A stretch of 64,000 nucleotides of DNA from Rhodococcoides trifolii. Lineage in GTDB: Bacteria; Actinomycetota; Actinomycetes; Mycobacteriales; Mycobacteriaceae. This document shows, piece after piece, positions 11,240-20,935 of this stretch (the first letter of the stretch is position 1; each line of letters opens with the position of its first letter). The position numbers were made by a program, and so were the translations under genes. Under the pieces are notes generated by a model. That model was not told where the DNA came from. It saw only the letters and a program-made list of their open reading frames with translations, and did not search any database. The stretch spans positions 1,054,001-1,118,000 of the forward strand of contig NZ_BMCU01000002.1 in assembly GCF_014635345.1 (NCBI RefSeq), in the 5' to 3' direction.

Positions 11240-12445
11240 GTGAAAAATCTTCAAGAGCTTCTCGACGCAGGAGTCGCCGGTCGAGGTGTTCTCGTCCGGT
11301 CGGACTTCAACGTTCCGCTCGAAGACGGCAAGATCGTCGACCCCGGTCGTATCGAAGCCTCCATCCCGACGCTCAGTGCACTGGTGGACGCCGGCGCCAA
11401 GGTCATCGTCACGGCGCACCTCGGCCGCCCGAAGGGCGAACCGGATCCGCAGTACTCGTTGGCACCGGTGGCGGCCAAGCTCGGTGAGCTGCTCGGTCGG
11501 CACGTGCAGTTGGCGGGCGACGTGGTCGGTCAGGACGCCGAGGCGCGCGCCGAGGGCCTGACCGACGGCGACGTCCTGTTGCTGGAGAACATTCGTTTCG
11601 ATCCGCGCGAGACGAGCAAGGACGACGCCGAGCGCGCCGCCCTCGCTCGCGAACTCGTCGCCCTCGCGGGCGAGGACGCAGCGTTCGTCTCCGACGGCTT
11701 CGGCGTCGTCCACCGCAAGCAGGCGTCTGTCTACGACGTCGCTGCACTGCTCCCGCACTACGCGGGCACGCTGGTCGCCACCGAGGTCGACGTGCTGGCC
11801 ACGTTGACCGAGGATCCGAAGCGGCCGTACGCAGTGGTGCTCGGCGGTTCGAAGGTCTCCGACAAGATCGGTGTCATCGAGGCGTTGGCGCCCAAGGTCG
11901 ACACCCTGGTGATCGGCGGCGGTATGGCCTACACATTCCTTGCCGCACAGGGCTATTCGGTCGGAACTTCGCTGTTGCAGGAAGATCAGATCGAGGTCAC
12001 CAAGGGCCTGCTCGACAAGTACGCCGACGTGATCCACCTCCCGGTGGATATCGTGATCGCCGACAAGTTCGCGCCGGACGCGGAGTCCAAGGTCGTTCCG
12101 GCGTCGGAGATTCCGGACGACTGGATGGGCCTGGACATCGGGCCGAAGTCGGTGGAGCGTTTCGCCGCCGTGCTCGCGAACGCCAAGACGGTGTTCTGGA
12201 ACGGTCCGGCGGGCGTGTTCGAGTTCGAGAAGTTCGCGGCGGGTACCAAGGGTGTCGCGGAGGCCATCGTGGGCGCCACGGCCAAGGGCGCGTTCAGCGT
12301 CGTCGGTGGTGGCGACTCGGCGGCGGCCGTCCGTGCTCTCGGATTGCCGGACGACGGTTTCTCGCACATTTCCACCGGTGGCGGTGCCTCACTCGAGTAC
12401 CTCGAAGGCAAAGAGCTACCCGGACTTTCGGTTCTGGAGGACTGA
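11240..12445 (+). CDS. pgk: phosphoglycerate kinase
   Basis: A 401-residue two-domain kinase transferring phosphate from 1,3-bisphosphoglycerate to [16 protein letters not shown], the basic AHLGRPKG patch and the C-terminal nucleotide site ([33 protein letters not shown]) are present. The start is a GTG 9 bp after the gap stop. The stop TGA lies 3 bp before the tpiA GTG, consistent with one transcript. Confidence 0.97.
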   Translation: MKNLQELLDAGVAGRGVLVRSDFNVPLEDGKIVDPGRIEASIPTLSALVDAGAKVIVTAHLGRPKGEPDPQYSLAPVAAKLGELLGRHVQLAGDVVGQDAEARAEGLTDGDVLLLENIRFDPRETSKDDAERAALARELVALAGEDAAFVSDGFGVVHRKQASVYDVAALLPHYAGTLVATEVDVLATLTEDPKRPYAVVLGGSKVSDKIGVIEALAPKVDTLVIGGGMAYTFLAAQGYSVGTSLLQEDQIEVTKGLLDKYADVIHLPVDIVIADKFAPDAESKVVPASEIPDDWMGLDIGPKSVERFAAVLANAKTVFWNGPAGVFEFEKFAAGTKGVAEAIVGATAKGAFSVVGGGDSAAAVRALGLPDDGFSHISTGGGASLEYLEGKELPGLSVLED

Positions 12446-12448
12446 CGC

Positions 12449-13234
12449 GTGGCACGTAAACCGCTCATCGCGGGCAACTGGAAGATGAACCTCACGCACC
12501 TCGAGGCCATCGCTCTGGTGCAGAAGATCGCCTTCTCGTTGCCGGCGAAGTATTTCGAGAAGGTGGACGTCGCGGTCATTCCGCCGTTCACCGACATTCG
12601 CAGTGTGCAGACGCTGATCGAGGGCGACAAGCTCCTGCTCACCTACGGTGGCCAGGATCTTTCGGTCCACGACTCCGGTGCCTACACCGGTGAGATCAGC
12701 GGGGCGTTCCTCGCCAAGCTGGGGTGTACCTACGTCGTGGTCGGTCACTCCGAGCGCCGCACGAACCACAGCGAGGACAACGAGACCGTCCTGGCGAAGG
12801 CCAAGGCAGCGCTGAAGCACGGGCTCACGCCCATCGTGTGCATCGGTGAGGGTCTCGACATTCGCGAGGCAGGCACGCACGTCGACTACAACGTCGAGCA
12901 ACTGCGGGGATCGTTGGCCGGACTGTCGGCCGAGGACATCGGCAAGGTCGTCATCGCGTACGAGCCGGTCTGGGCCATCGGAACCGGTCGTGTCGCGAGC
13001 GCGTCGGACGCGCAGGAGGTGTGCGGCGCCATTCGCCAGGAGCTCGTCTCGCTGTCCACTGTCGACGTCGCCGCCACGGTTCGCGTTCTCTACGGTGGTT
13101 CGGTCAGTGCGAAGAACGTCGGCGAGATCGTCGGCCAGACCGACGTCGACGGTGCCCTCGTGGGCGGTGCGTCGTTGAAGGCGGACGAGTTCGCCACCCT
13201 GTCGGCCATTGCCGCCGGTGGACCACTTCCCTGA
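12449..13234 (+). CDS. tpiA: triosephosphate isomerase
   Basis: A 261-residue TIM barrel interconverting dihydroxyacetone phosphate and glyceraldehyde 3-phosphate. GNWKMN carries the N-terminal Asn and Lys, VVGHSERR the catalytic His, and [11 protein letters not shown] the catalytic Glu and flexible loop. YGGSVSAKN and GALVGGASL form the phosphate site. Start is GTG directly after pgk. A hairpin follows the stop, closing the operon before secG. Confidence 0.97.
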   Translation: MARKPLIAGNWKMNLTHLEAIALVQKIAFSLPAKYFEKVDVAVIPPFTDIRSVQTLIEGDKLLLTYGGQDLSVHDSGAYTGEISGAFLAKLGCTYVVVGHSERRTNHSEDNETVLAKAKAALKHGLTPIVCIGEGLDIREAGTHVDYNVEQLRGSLAGLSAEDIGKVVIAYEPVWAIGTGRVASASDAQEVCGAIRQELVSLSTVDVAATVRVLYGGSVSAKNVGEIVGQTDVDGALVGGASLKADEFATLSAIAAGGPLP

Positions 13235-13253
13235 CGTCTAGTTCGTCTCTCAC

Positions 13254-13296
13254 GGTGACGCCCCGCGCACGATGATTCTGTGCTCGGGGCGTTACC
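13254..13296 (+). terminator. hairpin between tpiA and secG
   Basis: GGT, then ACGCCCCG (13258-13265), one mismatch and GCAC (13267-13270) pair across a 9-nt loop with GTGC (13280-13283), CGGGGCGT (13285-13292) and ACC. No U-tract follows. It ends 2 nt before the secG -10 hexamer, so it probably terminates tpiA transcription. Confidence 0.6.
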
Positions 13297-13298
13297 TG

Positions 13299-13304
13299 TA
13301 GGAT
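13299..13304 (+). promoter_or_regulatory. candidate -10 of leaderless secG mRNA
   Basis: TAGGAT, 8 nt before GTG 13313, no Shine-Dalgarno. The -35 region would fall inside the preceding hairpin. Confidence 0.5.
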
Positions 13305-13312
13305 TCTTCCTC

Positions 13313-13546
13313 GTGGATACATTTCTGGACATCCTGCTGATCGTCACCAGCGTCGCGCTGCTCGTCTTCGTCCTGCTGCATCGCGGCAAGGGCGGCGGCT
13401 TGTCCAGCCTCTTCGGCGGCGGGGTTCAGTCCAGCCTCTCCGGCTCGAGCGTCGTCGAGAAGAACCTCGACCGGGTCACCGTCTTCACGGCCGTCGTGTG
13501 GCTCATCGCGATCCTCGGTATCGGTCTCGAGATCAAATTCGCTTGA
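13313..13546 (+). CDS. secG: preprotein translocase subunit SecG
   Basis: A 77-residue inner-membrane protein of the SecYEG channel. Two transmembrane segments (about residues 8-25 and 51-70) flank the conserved cytosolic loop HRGKGGGLSSLFGG and SSLSGSSVVEKNLDR. The open frame could start at 13280, but GTG 13313 matches the N-terminus of other actinobacterial SecG proteins and has the right spacing to TAGGAT. The location after gap-pgk-tpiA is conserved in the order. Confidence 0.93.
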   Translation: MDTFLDILLIVTSVALLVFVLLHRGKGGGLSSLFGGGVQSSLSGSSVVEKNLDRVTVFTAVVWLIAILGIGLEIKFA

Positions 13547-13587
13547 CGGCGTAGGGCACTCGTGCTGCGCCGCCCGTAGTCGGCGGC

Positions 13588-13593
13588 GATACT
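13588..13593 (+). promoter_or_regulatory. possible -10 of ppc
   Basis: GATACT, 6 nt before ATG 13600. It deviates from TANNNT at the first base. There is no visible Shine-Dalgarno for ppc. Confidence 0.35.
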
Positions 13594-13599
13594 GAGCGT

Positions 13600-16362
13600 A
13601 TGACAGCAGTTGATCCCGGCCTGCCGGCAACCGAACCGCTCCGCGAAGACATCCGACTGCTGGGAGGAATCCTCGGCAGCATCGTCCGAGATCACGAGGG
13701 CGACGACGTGTTCGCGCTCGTGGAGAAAGCTCGCGTCGAGTCCTTCCGGGTACGCCGGTCGGAGATCGACCGCGCGGAATTGTCGAAGCTGTTCGACGGT
13801 ATCGACATCGCCACCGCCATTCCGGTCATCCGGGCCTTCAGTCACTTCTCACTTCTCGCCAACCTCGCCGAGGACATTCACCGGGAACGACGCCGCGCCG
13901 TGCACGTCAAGGCAGGCGAGCCCCCGCAGGACAGCTCCTTGGCGTCGACCTTCGCCAAACTCGATGCAGCACAGCTCGATTCCGCCGTCGTCGAAGATCT
14001 GTTGCGCGATGCCCTCGTCTCGCCCGTCATCACCGCACATCCCACCGAGACCCGTCGGCGCACCATCTTCGAAACGCAGACCCGCATCACCGATCTCATG
14101 CGGTTCCGCGAGCGGACCGAACTCGACCCCGACGAACTTGCCGACACCGACAAGAAGATCCACCGCCAGATCTTGACGCTGTGGCAGACCGCGTTGATTC
14201 GCCTGTCGCGCTTGCGCATTCAGGACGAGATCGAGGTCGGCTTGCGGTACTACCAGATGTCGCTCTTCGACGTCATTCCCAAGGTGAACACCGAGCTGCG
14301 CGACGCACTGCGCAGCCGCTGGCCCGGCGCGAACCTGCTGCCGAAACCGATGCTGCGGCCCGGCTCGTGGATCGGTGGCGACCGAGACGGCAACCCGTTC
14401 GTCACGGGCGAGGTGGTGCACCAGGCCAGCAACCGTGCAGCTCAGGTCGCGTTCGCGCACTACCTCGATCAGCTGGTACACCTCGAGGACGAACTGTCGA
14501 TGTCCGCACGACTGGTCGAGGTGACGCCGGAGCTCGGCGCTCTCGCCACGTCGGCCGGTGACGAGTCCGTGTTCCGCGCGGACGAGCCGTACCGGCAGGC
14601 GTTGCGCGGCATCCGTGGACGGCTCACGAAAACGGCCGAGAAGGTCCTCGACGTGGTTCCGGACCACGGGTTGGCCTCGACTCTCGACCCGTACTCCACA
14701 CCGCAGGAGGTGCTCAGCGATCTCGATCTCATCGATACGTCGCTGCGCGGTATCGGCGACGAAGCGCTGGCGGACGATCGACTGGCGACACTGCGGTACT
14801 CCATCGAGACTTTCGGATTCCATCTGTCCGGACTCGACTTGCGCCAGAACTCCGAGGTGCACGAGGAAGTCGTCGCCGAGCTTCTCGCCTGGGCAGGTGT
14901 GCACCCGGACTACACGTCGTTGCCGGAGGACGAACGGGTGGCGATCCTGTCCGCGGAACTCGAGACACGGCGTCCGCTGATCAGCGCACGCGCTGAGTTC
15001 AGCGAGCTGACCACGAAGGAATTAGCCATCGTCACCTCGGCCGCCGACGTGGTGCGTACCTTCGGCGGCGGCGCGATCCCGAACTACATCATCAGCATGT
15101 GCACCTCGGTCAGCGACATGCTCGAGGCTGCCGTATTGCTCAAGGAGGCGGGGATCCTCGACCCCGGTGCCGGCGACGGTCCCACGTCCGAGGTGGGGGT
15201 GGTACCGCTGTTCGAGACGATCGACGACCTGAAGCAGGGCGCCGCGACGCTCCTCGCCACGATGGACGTCCCCGTCTACCGCGCGTTGGTGAAGTCCCGC
15301 GGCATGAACCAGGAAGTCATGCTGGGGTACTCCGACTCGAACAAAGACGGTGGTTACCTCGCTGCGAACTGGGCCCTGTACCGCGCGGAACTGGACCTGA
15401 TCGAGGCCGCACGTACCGCGGGAATCCGCCTGCGGCTCTTCCACGGTCGCGGCGGCACGGTCGGCCGCGGCGGTGGCCCGAGCTACGACGCGATCCTGGC
15501 TCAGCCGACCGGGGCCGTGACCGGATCGCTTCGCATCACCGAGCAGGGCGAGGTGATCGCGGCGAAGTACGCGGAGCCGCGCCTGGCCCGTCGCAACCTC
15601 GAGACTCTGCTGGCCGCGACCATCGAGAGCACTCTGCTCGACGTGGAAGGACTGGGGGAGGACGCCGAACCTGCCTACGCGATCCTCGACGACCTCGCGG
15701 CACGCGCTCAGGCTGCCTACGGCGCGCTGGTGCACGAGACGCCGGGGTTCGTGGACTACTTCCGCATGTCCACTCCCGTCGCGGAGATCGGTGAGTTGAA
15801 CATCGGTAGTCGACCGGCGTCGCGCAAGCCCACCAGCTCGGTGTACGACCTGCGGGCCATCCCGTGGGTGATGTCCTGGAGTCAGTCGCGGGTCATGCTG
15901 CCCGGTTGGTACGGCGTCGGAACCGCCTTCGAGGACTGGGTGGGCGGCGATCCAGAGAAGCTGGCGAAACTGTCGGAGCTGAACGCGAAGTGGCCGTTCT
16001 TCCGCACGGTGCTCTCCAACATGGCGCAGGTGATGGCCAAGTCCGATCTGGGCCTGGCGGCCCGCTACGCCGAGCTGGTTCCTGACCAGACGCTGCGCGA
16101 GCACGTGTTCGGAATGATCAGCACGGAGCACGCGAAGACGGTCGAGATGTACCTCGCCATCACCGGCTACGACGGGTTGCTCGACGACAACCCTGCGTTG
16201 GCGCGATCTGTGTTCAACCGGTTCCCGTACCTCGAGCCGCTCAATCACCTTCAGGTGGAGCTGCTTCGGCAGTTTCGTGCCGGTGACGAGCGCGAGCAGG
16301 TCAAGCGCGGGATCCTGCTGACCATGAACGGGTTGGCGACGGCCCTGCGGAACAGCGGGTAG
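13600..16362 (+). CDS. ppc: phosphoenolpyruvate carboxylase
   Basis: A 920-residue anaplerotic enzyme making oxaloacetate from PEP and bicarbonate. The first signature [17 protein letters not shown] (catalytic His) is near residue 150, [11 protein letters not shown] near 265, [18 protein letters not shown] near 580, and the essential loop [14 protein letters not shown] near 620. The C-terminus ends in [11 protein letters not shown], close to the common NGIAAGMRNTG. It supplies the TCA cycle from the adjoining glycolytic genes. M. tuberculosis lacks ppc at this place (from memory), so this is a lineage difference. Its stop codon lies inside the first copy of a tandem repeat. Confidence 0.97.
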   Translation: MTAVDPGLPATEPLREDIRLLGGILGSIVRDHEGDDVFALVEKARVESFRVRRSEIDRAELSKLFDGIDIATAIPVIRAFSHFSLLANLAEDIHRERRRAVHVKAGEPPQDSSLASTFAKLDAAQLDSAVVEDLLRDALVSPVITAHPTETRRRTIFETQTRITDLMRFRERTELDPDELADTDKKIHRQILTLWQTALIRLSRLRIQDEIEVGLRYYQMSLFDVIPKVNTELRDALRSRWPGANLLPKPMLRPGSWIGGDRDGNPFVTGEVVHQASNRAAQVAFAHYLDQLVHLEDELSMSARLVEVTPELGALATSAGDESVFRADEPYRQALRGIRGRLTKTAEKVLDVVPDHGLASTLDPYSTPQEVLSDLDLIDTSLRGIGDEALADDRLATLRYSIETFGFHLSGLDLRQNSEVHEEVVAELLAWAGVHPDYTSLPEDERVAILSAELETRRPLISARAEFSELTTKELAIVTSAADVVRTFGGGAIPNYIISMCTSVSDMLEAAVLLKEAGILDPGAGDGPTSEVGVVPLFETIDDLKQGAATLLATMDVPVYRALVKSRGMNQEVMLGYSDSNKDGGYLAANWALYRAELDLIEAARTAGIRLRLFHGRGGTVGRGGGPSYDAILAQPTGAVTGSLRITEQGEVIAAKYAEPRLARRNLETLLAATIESTLLDVEGLGEDAEPAYAILDDLAARAQAAYGALVHETPGFVDYFRMSTPVAEIGELNIGSRPASRKPTSSVYDLRAIPWVMSWSQSRVMLPGWYGVGTAFEDWVGGDPEKLAKLSELNAKWPFFRTVLSNMAQVMAKSDLGLAARYAELVPDQTLREHVFGMISTEHAKTVEMYLAITGYDGLLDDNPALARSVFNRFPYLEPLNHLQVELLRQFRAGDEREQVKRGILLTMNGLATALRNSG

Positions 16363-16434
16363 GCCGGAGGCCGGTCGGAATGAACAGCGGGTAGGCCGGA
16401 GGCCGGTCGGAGTGACCAGCTAGGCCGGAGGCCG
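16351..16434 (+). repeat. 32-bp tandem repeat spanning the ppc stop
   Basis: Unit 1 (16351-16382) begins AACAGCGGGTAGGCCGGAGG and includes the last three ppc codons and the stop. Unit 2 (16383-16414) differs at one base. Unit 3 (16415-16434) is partial, with a changed start and a 3-bp deletion, and runs into the terminator hairpin. Confidence 0.85.
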
Positions 16435-16462
16435 CTGCCGGTTCGATGGAACCGGCAGCGGC
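16431..16462. terminator. bidirectional terminator between ppc and pgl
   Basis: GCCGCTGCCGGTTC (16431-16444) is perfectly complementary to GAACCGGCAGCGGC (16449-16462) around a 4-nt loop: a 14-bp GC-rich stem. It lies between convergent genes and lacks a strong U-tract on either side. The remaining 165 bp up to pgl shows no gene. Confidence 0.8.
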
Positions 16463-16627
16463 TTCGCTGCGTCGTACTGAGTATGAAGCGTTGTGAATCT
16501 TCCGCTACCGCATGGCGATCCGGCGTTCCGCGCACTCACCGAGGTCGTAGTCCCGCAGCACCACCGCACGGCTGCCGGTTTCCCCGCGACGATCGGCCGC
16601 AGCGGAAGACGTCGGAATCGTGAGGCC

Positions 16628-17365
16628 TCAGAGCTGGGACGCGGCAGCCTCGTCGAGGAACCAGACCGTCTCGTCGATACCTTTCGCGCCGGCCGACGGC
16701 CAGTCCTCGGCCGAGGCACCGTTGATCGCGGCGGCGGCCGCTTCGGCCTTCTCCTCACCGGCGACCAGGAACCACACCTGGCGGGCCCGGCGCACGGCAG
16801 GCAAGGTCAACGTGATCCGGCGCGGAGGCGGCTTGGGGGAGTCGGTCACCGCGATCACGAGCCGCTCGGACTCGCGCACGGCGTCGGTGTGGGGAAACAG
16901 CGAATTGATGTGTCCCTCACCGCCCATGCCCAAGAGATGGATGTCGAACGTCGGTTCGCCGTCGGGCGCCGCGAAGGCCGCAATCGCCTGCAGGTACGTC
17001 GCCGCCGCAACGTCGATGTCGTCCCGGAGTGGACCGTCGGACGACGCCATCGCGTGCACGAGGTCGGCATCGACCGGTACATGATCGAGGAGCGCGGCGC
17101 GCGCCTGCACGTAGTTGCGCTCGCCGTCACCCTCCGGCAGGAACCGTTCGTCTCCGAAGAAGACGTGCACGGCCGACCAATCGACGTCACCGCTGTTCTC
17201 GCGCAACGCTTTCAGCGTCGCGATTCCCGTTCCGCCTCCCGTCAACACGACGGACGCAGTGCCGCGCTCCTTCTGCGCCGCGACGACGACGTCGACGAAC
17301 GCGGCCGCAGCCGCCGTCGACAGCGCGGCCGAATCAGGGAACGTGCGGACGGTCGGTTCACTCAT
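16628..17365 (-). CDS. pgl: 6-phosphogluconolactonase
   Basis: A 245-residue hydrolase of the DevB/SOL type that opens 6-phosphogluconolactone in the oxidative pentose phosphate pathway. VVLTGGGT, VFFGDERFLPEGDGERNY and the LLGMGGEGHINSLFP motif are characteristic of the glucosamine-6-phosphate deaminase-like fold. The start overlaps the opcA stop by 8 bp. It is the last gene of the tkt-tal-zwf-opcA-pgl operon. Confidence 0.95.
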   Translation of the reverse strand: MSEPTVRTFPDSAALSTAAAAAFVDVVVAAQKERGTASVVLTGGGTGIATLKALRENSGDVDWSAVHVFFGDERFLPEGDGERNYVQARAALLDHVPVDADLVHAMASSDGPLRDDIDVAAATYLQAIAAFAAPDGEPTFDIHLLGMGGEGHINSLFPHTDAVRESERLVIAVTDSPKPPPRRITLTLPAVRRARQVWFLVAGEEKAEAAAAAINGASAEDWPSAGAKGIDETVWFLDEAAASQL

Positions 17366-18266
17366 ACGTCACCTTTGCCAAGCCCGCGAGGGCTTCCTCG
17401 TAGATTTCGTCGCGATCGAGGCGACGTAGTTCTTCTGCCAGGCAGTCGCGAGTTTCGCGGCGTCCCAATGTCACTCGACTGTCGGGTTGGCCGGTCCGCA
17501 CCAACGTGGCGGTCGTTCCTGTCTGCGGCCGCGCAATGGATACCGAGCTGTTCTCCATGTTCATCTTCACGAAGAGATCGCCGACCTTGCGCACGACCTT
17601 CACGTGCAGACGCGCCGCGAGCCATCCGGCCAGGATGTCGAGAGCAGGTTCCTCGCGAAGGCCCGACACGACCACGGAGACAACAGGATCCGATGCATGC
17701 TGATCCAACGCGCTGGTCAGCAACGCCCGCCAGTAGGTGATGCGACTCCACGCGAGATCGCTGTCGCCTTCGGAGTACGAGTCGAGACGACTCGCGATCG
17801 CCGCCTTGGGGTCTGCCGCGTTCGTGGCGTCGGTGATCCGGCGGATGGCCAGACGTCCCACGGGATCCTTCGACGGAACCGGTGGGGCGACATCGGGCCA
17901 CCATGCGACGACCGGGGTGTCCGGGAGCAGGAAGGGCATGAGGACGCTCTCCTCGTGCTCGGCCATCTCGCCGTACAGGCGGAGAACGACCACCTCGGAT
18001 GCGCCGGCGTCACCGCCGACACGGATCTGAGCGTCGAGCTTCGGCTCGGTGTCCCGACTGTCCAAGGCCAGCACGATCACCCGGCAGGGGTGCTCGCGGC
18101 TGGCCTCGTTGGCCGCTTCGATCGCCGTCTCGGCGCCCGCGGAGTCACGCGTCATGACCACGAGGGTCAGCACCCGCCCGAGGGTGACTGCACCGCCCGT
18201 CTCGCGCAGTTCCATCAGCTTCTTCGACACGGCACCGGTCGTTGTGGACGGTAGATCGACGATCAT
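17358..18266 (-). CDS. opcA: glucose-6-phosphate dehydrogenase assembly protein OpcA
   Basis: A 302-residue protein required for full activity of glucose-6-phosphate dehydrogenase in cyanobacteria and actinobacteria. Recognised from MIVDLPSTTTGAVSKKL, the central VAWWPDVAP and the DLAWSRITYWRALL segment of the OpcA family. ATG 18266 overlaps the zwf stop (ATGA), which favours it over the in-frame ATG at 18278. Co-translation with zwf fits its role as a partner subunit. Confidence 0.93.
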   Translation of the reverse strand: MIVDLPSTTTGAVSKKLMELRETGGAVTLGRVLTLVVMTRDSAGAETAIEAANEASREHPCRVIVLALDSRDTEPKLDAQIRVGGDAGASEVVVLRLYGEMAEHEESVLMPFLLPDTPVVAWWPDVAPPVPSKDPVGRLAIRRITDATNAADPKAAIASRLDSYSEGDSDLAWSRITYWRALLTSALDQHASDPVVSVVVSGLREEPALDILAGWLAARLHVKVVRKVGDLFVKMNMENSSVSIARPQTGTTATLVRTGQPDSRVTLGRRETRDCLAEELRRLDRDEIYEEALAGLAKVTYE

Positions 18267-19804
18267 GGCCTTCTCCATTCACGGCCGGTGCGTTCCATCA
18301 TCTCGTTCGCGGAATCCGGGCCCCACGAACCGGCTTGGTACGGATCCGCTTCGCCACCGGACGCCCAGTAGTCGAGAATCGGGTCGAGAATCTTCCATGA
18401 CAACTCCACCTCGGCATTCACCGGGAAGAGAGACGGTTCACCCAGCAGAACGTCGAGGATCAGCCGTTCGTACGCCTCGGGGGAGGACTCGGTGAACGCC
18501 TGCCCGTAACTGAAATCCATCGAGACGTCGCGTACCTGCATCGACGACCCCGGCACCTTCGATCCGAATCGCAGCGTGACACCCTCATCGGGCTGCACCC
18601 GGATGACGAGGGCGTTCTGGCCGAGTTCCTCGGTCATCGTCGCGTCGAAGGGAAGGTGCGGAGCGCGCTTGAAGATCATTGCGATCTCGGTGACGCGGCG
18701 CCCCAACGACTTTCCGGTGCGCAAGTAGAAGGGAACCCCACCCCACCGACGGGTGTCGACCTCGAGGGTGATGGCGGCGTAGGTCTCGGTGTTCGACTCT
18801 GTGTCGAACCCCTCTTCTTCCTTCAGTCCCTCCACCTTCTGGCTGCCCTGCCATCCCGACGTGTACTGCCCGCGGGCGGCGGTCTCGGCGAACGGCTCGG
18901 CCAATTTGGTGGCGGAGAGGACCTTGATCTTCTCCGTCTGCAACTCGGAGGGGCTGAAGCTGACGGGCTCTTCCATCGCCGTGATGGCCAAGAGTTGGAG
19001 CAGGTGGTTCTGGATCACGTCGCGGGCCGCGCCGATGCCGTCGTAGTACCCCGCGCGACCGGCCAGACCGATGTCCTCGGCCATCGTGATCTGGACATGA
19101 TCGACGTAGTGCGAGTTCCAGATCGGGTCGAACAGCTGGTTCGCAAATCGAAGCGCCAGGATGTTCTGCACCGTCTCCTTGCCGAGGTAGTGGTCGATTC
19201 GAAAGACCCTGTCCTCCGGGAACACTCGGTTCACGACCTCGTTGAGCTCCTTGGCGCTCTGAAGGTCGTGGCCGAACGGCTTCTCGATGACGACGCGTCG
19301 CCACTGGTCGGCACTTTCGCCGGCGGCGAGGCCGGACTTCGAGAGCTGTTCGAGGACAACGGGAAACGAACTGGGCGGAATCGACAGGTAGAACGCATGA
19401 TTGCCGCCGGTGCCACGTTCGACATCGAGACTCGACAGCGTCGTGGCCAAGGCATCGAACGAGTCGGTGTTGTCGAAGGTGCCGCGTACGAAGCGAATTC
19501 CCTCGGCCAGGCGGTCCCACACACTTTCTCGGAACGGTGTTCGAGCATGTTGACGCACGGCGTCGTGCACGACGCCCGCGAAATCCTCGTCGCTCCAGTC
19601 ACGACGGGCGAACCCGATCAGCGCGAATCCGGGAGGGAGCAGGCCACGATTTGCGAGGTCGTACACGGCCGGCATCAGCTTCTTGCGGGCAAGGTCGCCC
19701 GTGACACCGAAAATCACCAGGCTGCAGGGCCCGGCGATCCTCGGGAGACGCTTGTCTCGGTTGTCACGAAGCGGATTGACCCAGGTGTCATCCGTCGCGG
19801 CCAT
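18263..19804 (-). CDS. zwf: glucose-6-phosphate 1-dehydrogenase
   Basis: A 513-residue enzyme taking glucose 6-phosphate to 6-phosphogluconolactone with NADP. The N-terminal Rossmann motif VIFGVTGDLARKKL, IEKPFGHDL and the substrate site RIDHYLGKETVQN (catalytic His and Lys) are all present. Length is typical. It lies 4 bp after tal and overlaps opcA, forming the oxidative arm of the operon and the main NADPH source for the lipid genes elsewhere in the window. Confidence 0.97.
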   Translation of the reverse strand: MAATDDTWVNPLRDNRDKRLPRIAGPCSLVIFGVTGDLARKKLMPAVYDLANRGLLPPGFALIGFARRDWSDEDFAGVVHDAVRQHARTPFRESVWDRLAEGIRFVRGTFDNTDSFDALATTLSSLDVERGTGGNHAFYLSIPPSSFPVVLEQLSKSGLAAGESADQWRRVVIEKPFGHDLQSAKELNEVVNRVFPEDRVFRIDHYLGKETVQNILALRFANQLFDPIWNSHYVDHVQITMAEDIGLAGRAGYYDGIGAARDVIQNHLLQLLAITAMEEPVSFSPSELQTEKIKVLSATKLAEPFAETAARGQYTSGWQGSQKVEGLKEEEGFDTESNTETYAAITLEVDTRRWGGVPFYLRTGKSLGRRVTEIAMIFKRAPHLPFDATMTEELGQNALVIRVQPDEGVTLRFGSKVPGSSMQVRDVSMDFSYGQAFTESSPEAYERLILDVLLGEPSLFPVNAEVELSWKILDPILDYWASGGEADPYQAGSWGPDSANEMMERTGREWRRP

Positions 19805-19808
19805 ACGA

Positions 19809-20930
19809 TCAGCCCTTACTGGAGGCTTTGAGCTGCTGGTCGGTGGCCTCGAGCAGCTCGGTCCACGCGCCTTCGAACTTCTCGACGCCCTCGTTCTCGA
19901 GGACGAGGAAGACGTCGGTGAGGTCGATGCCGAGTGCGGCGATCTTGTCGAAGATCTCTTGCGACTCGGGACCCTTGCCGCTGACGGTGTCGCCGGTGAT
20001 CTCGCCGTGGTCGGCGACGGCGTCCATCGTCTTCTCCGGCATTGTGTTGACCGTGTTCGGCGAGACCAGCTCGGTCACGTAGAGCGTGTCGGGCAGGTTC
20101 GGATCCTTCACTCCGGTCGACGCCCAGAGCGGACGCTGCGGGCGGGCACCGCTGCCGGCGAGCTCGTGGAAACGCGGGCCGACCTCGAACACCTGCTGGT
20201 ACGCGACGTAGGCGAGGCGCGCATTCGCCAGTGCTGCTTTGCCTTTCAGCTCGACGGCCTCGGGGGTGCCGATGGCGTCGAGTCGCTTGTCGATCTCGGT
20301 GTCGACGCGCGAGACGAAGAACGATGCGACCGAGTGGATGTTCGAGACGTCGTGCCCGGCGGCGCGTGCCTTCTCGAGACCCTCGAGGTAGGCGTTCATG
20401 ACCAGCTCGTACCGCTCGACCGAGAAGATCAGTGTGACGTTGACGCTGATGCCCTCACCGATCACCTTGGCGATGGCCGGAATGCCTTCTTCGGTCGCCG
20501 GGATCTTGATCAGCAGGTTCGGCCGGTCGACGATCTTCCACAGCTCGACTGCCTGCGAGTAGGTGACGTCGGCGTCGTGGGCAACCCGGGGGTCGACCTC
20601 GATGGAGACGCGTCCGTCGACGCCGGCACTGGCCTCGTACTGGGGCAGGAAGATGTCGCAGGCGTCGCGGACGTCGTCCGTGGTGACCGTGCGAATGGTG
20701 GTGTCGACGTCGGCACCCTCACCGGCGAGCTTGTTGACCTGCTCGTCGTAGGCATCGCCCTTGCTCAATGCGGCCTGGAAGATCGACGGGTTCGTGGTGA
20801 CACCGACGACGCTCTTCGTGTCGATGAGTTGCTTCAGGTTTCCCGACTTGATGCGTTCACGGGAAAGGTCGTCGAGCCAGACGGAGACGCCGGCTTCGGA
20901 CAACGCAACGAGGTTCTCGTTCTGGGTCAT
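19809..20930 (-). CDS. tal: transaldolase
   Basis: A 373-residue TalB-like barrel transferring dihydroxyacetone units in the non-oxidative pentose phosphate pathway. The Schiff-base lysine is in [15 protein letters not shown], and [11 protein letters not shown] and [13 protein letters not shown] match the long actinobacterial transaldolase group. It starts 5 bp after the tkt stop. Same operon as tkt, zwf, opcA and pgl. Confidence 0.96.
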   Translation of the reverse strand: MTQNENLVALSEAGVSVWLDDLSRERIKSGNLKQLIDTKSVVGVTTNPSIFQAALSKGDAYDEQVNKLAGEGADVDTTIRTVTTDDVRDACDIFLPQYEASAGVDGRVSIEVDPRVAHDADVTYSQAVELWKIVDRPNLLIKIPATEEGIPAIAKVIGEGISVNVTLIFSVERYELVMNAYLEGLEKARAAGHDVSNIHSVASFFVSRVDTEIDKRLDAIGTPEAVELKGKAALANARLAYVAYQQVFEVGPRFHELAGSGARPQRPLWASTGVKDPNLPDTLYVTELVSPNTVNTMPEKTMDAVADHGEITGDTVSGKGPESQEIFDKIAALGIDLTDVFLVLENEGVEKFEGAWTELLEATDQQLKASSKG

Positions 20931-20935
20931 GGCGG

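Noticed and set aside
16351-16434. Direct repeats as a CRISPR array
   Set aside because: Units are contiguous with no spacers and overlap a stop codon; they are a simple tandem duplication.
16463-16627. A tRNA or small RNA between ppc and pgl
   Set aside because: No cloverleaf, no CCA end and no T-loop consensus were found in the 165 bp; nothing to annotate.
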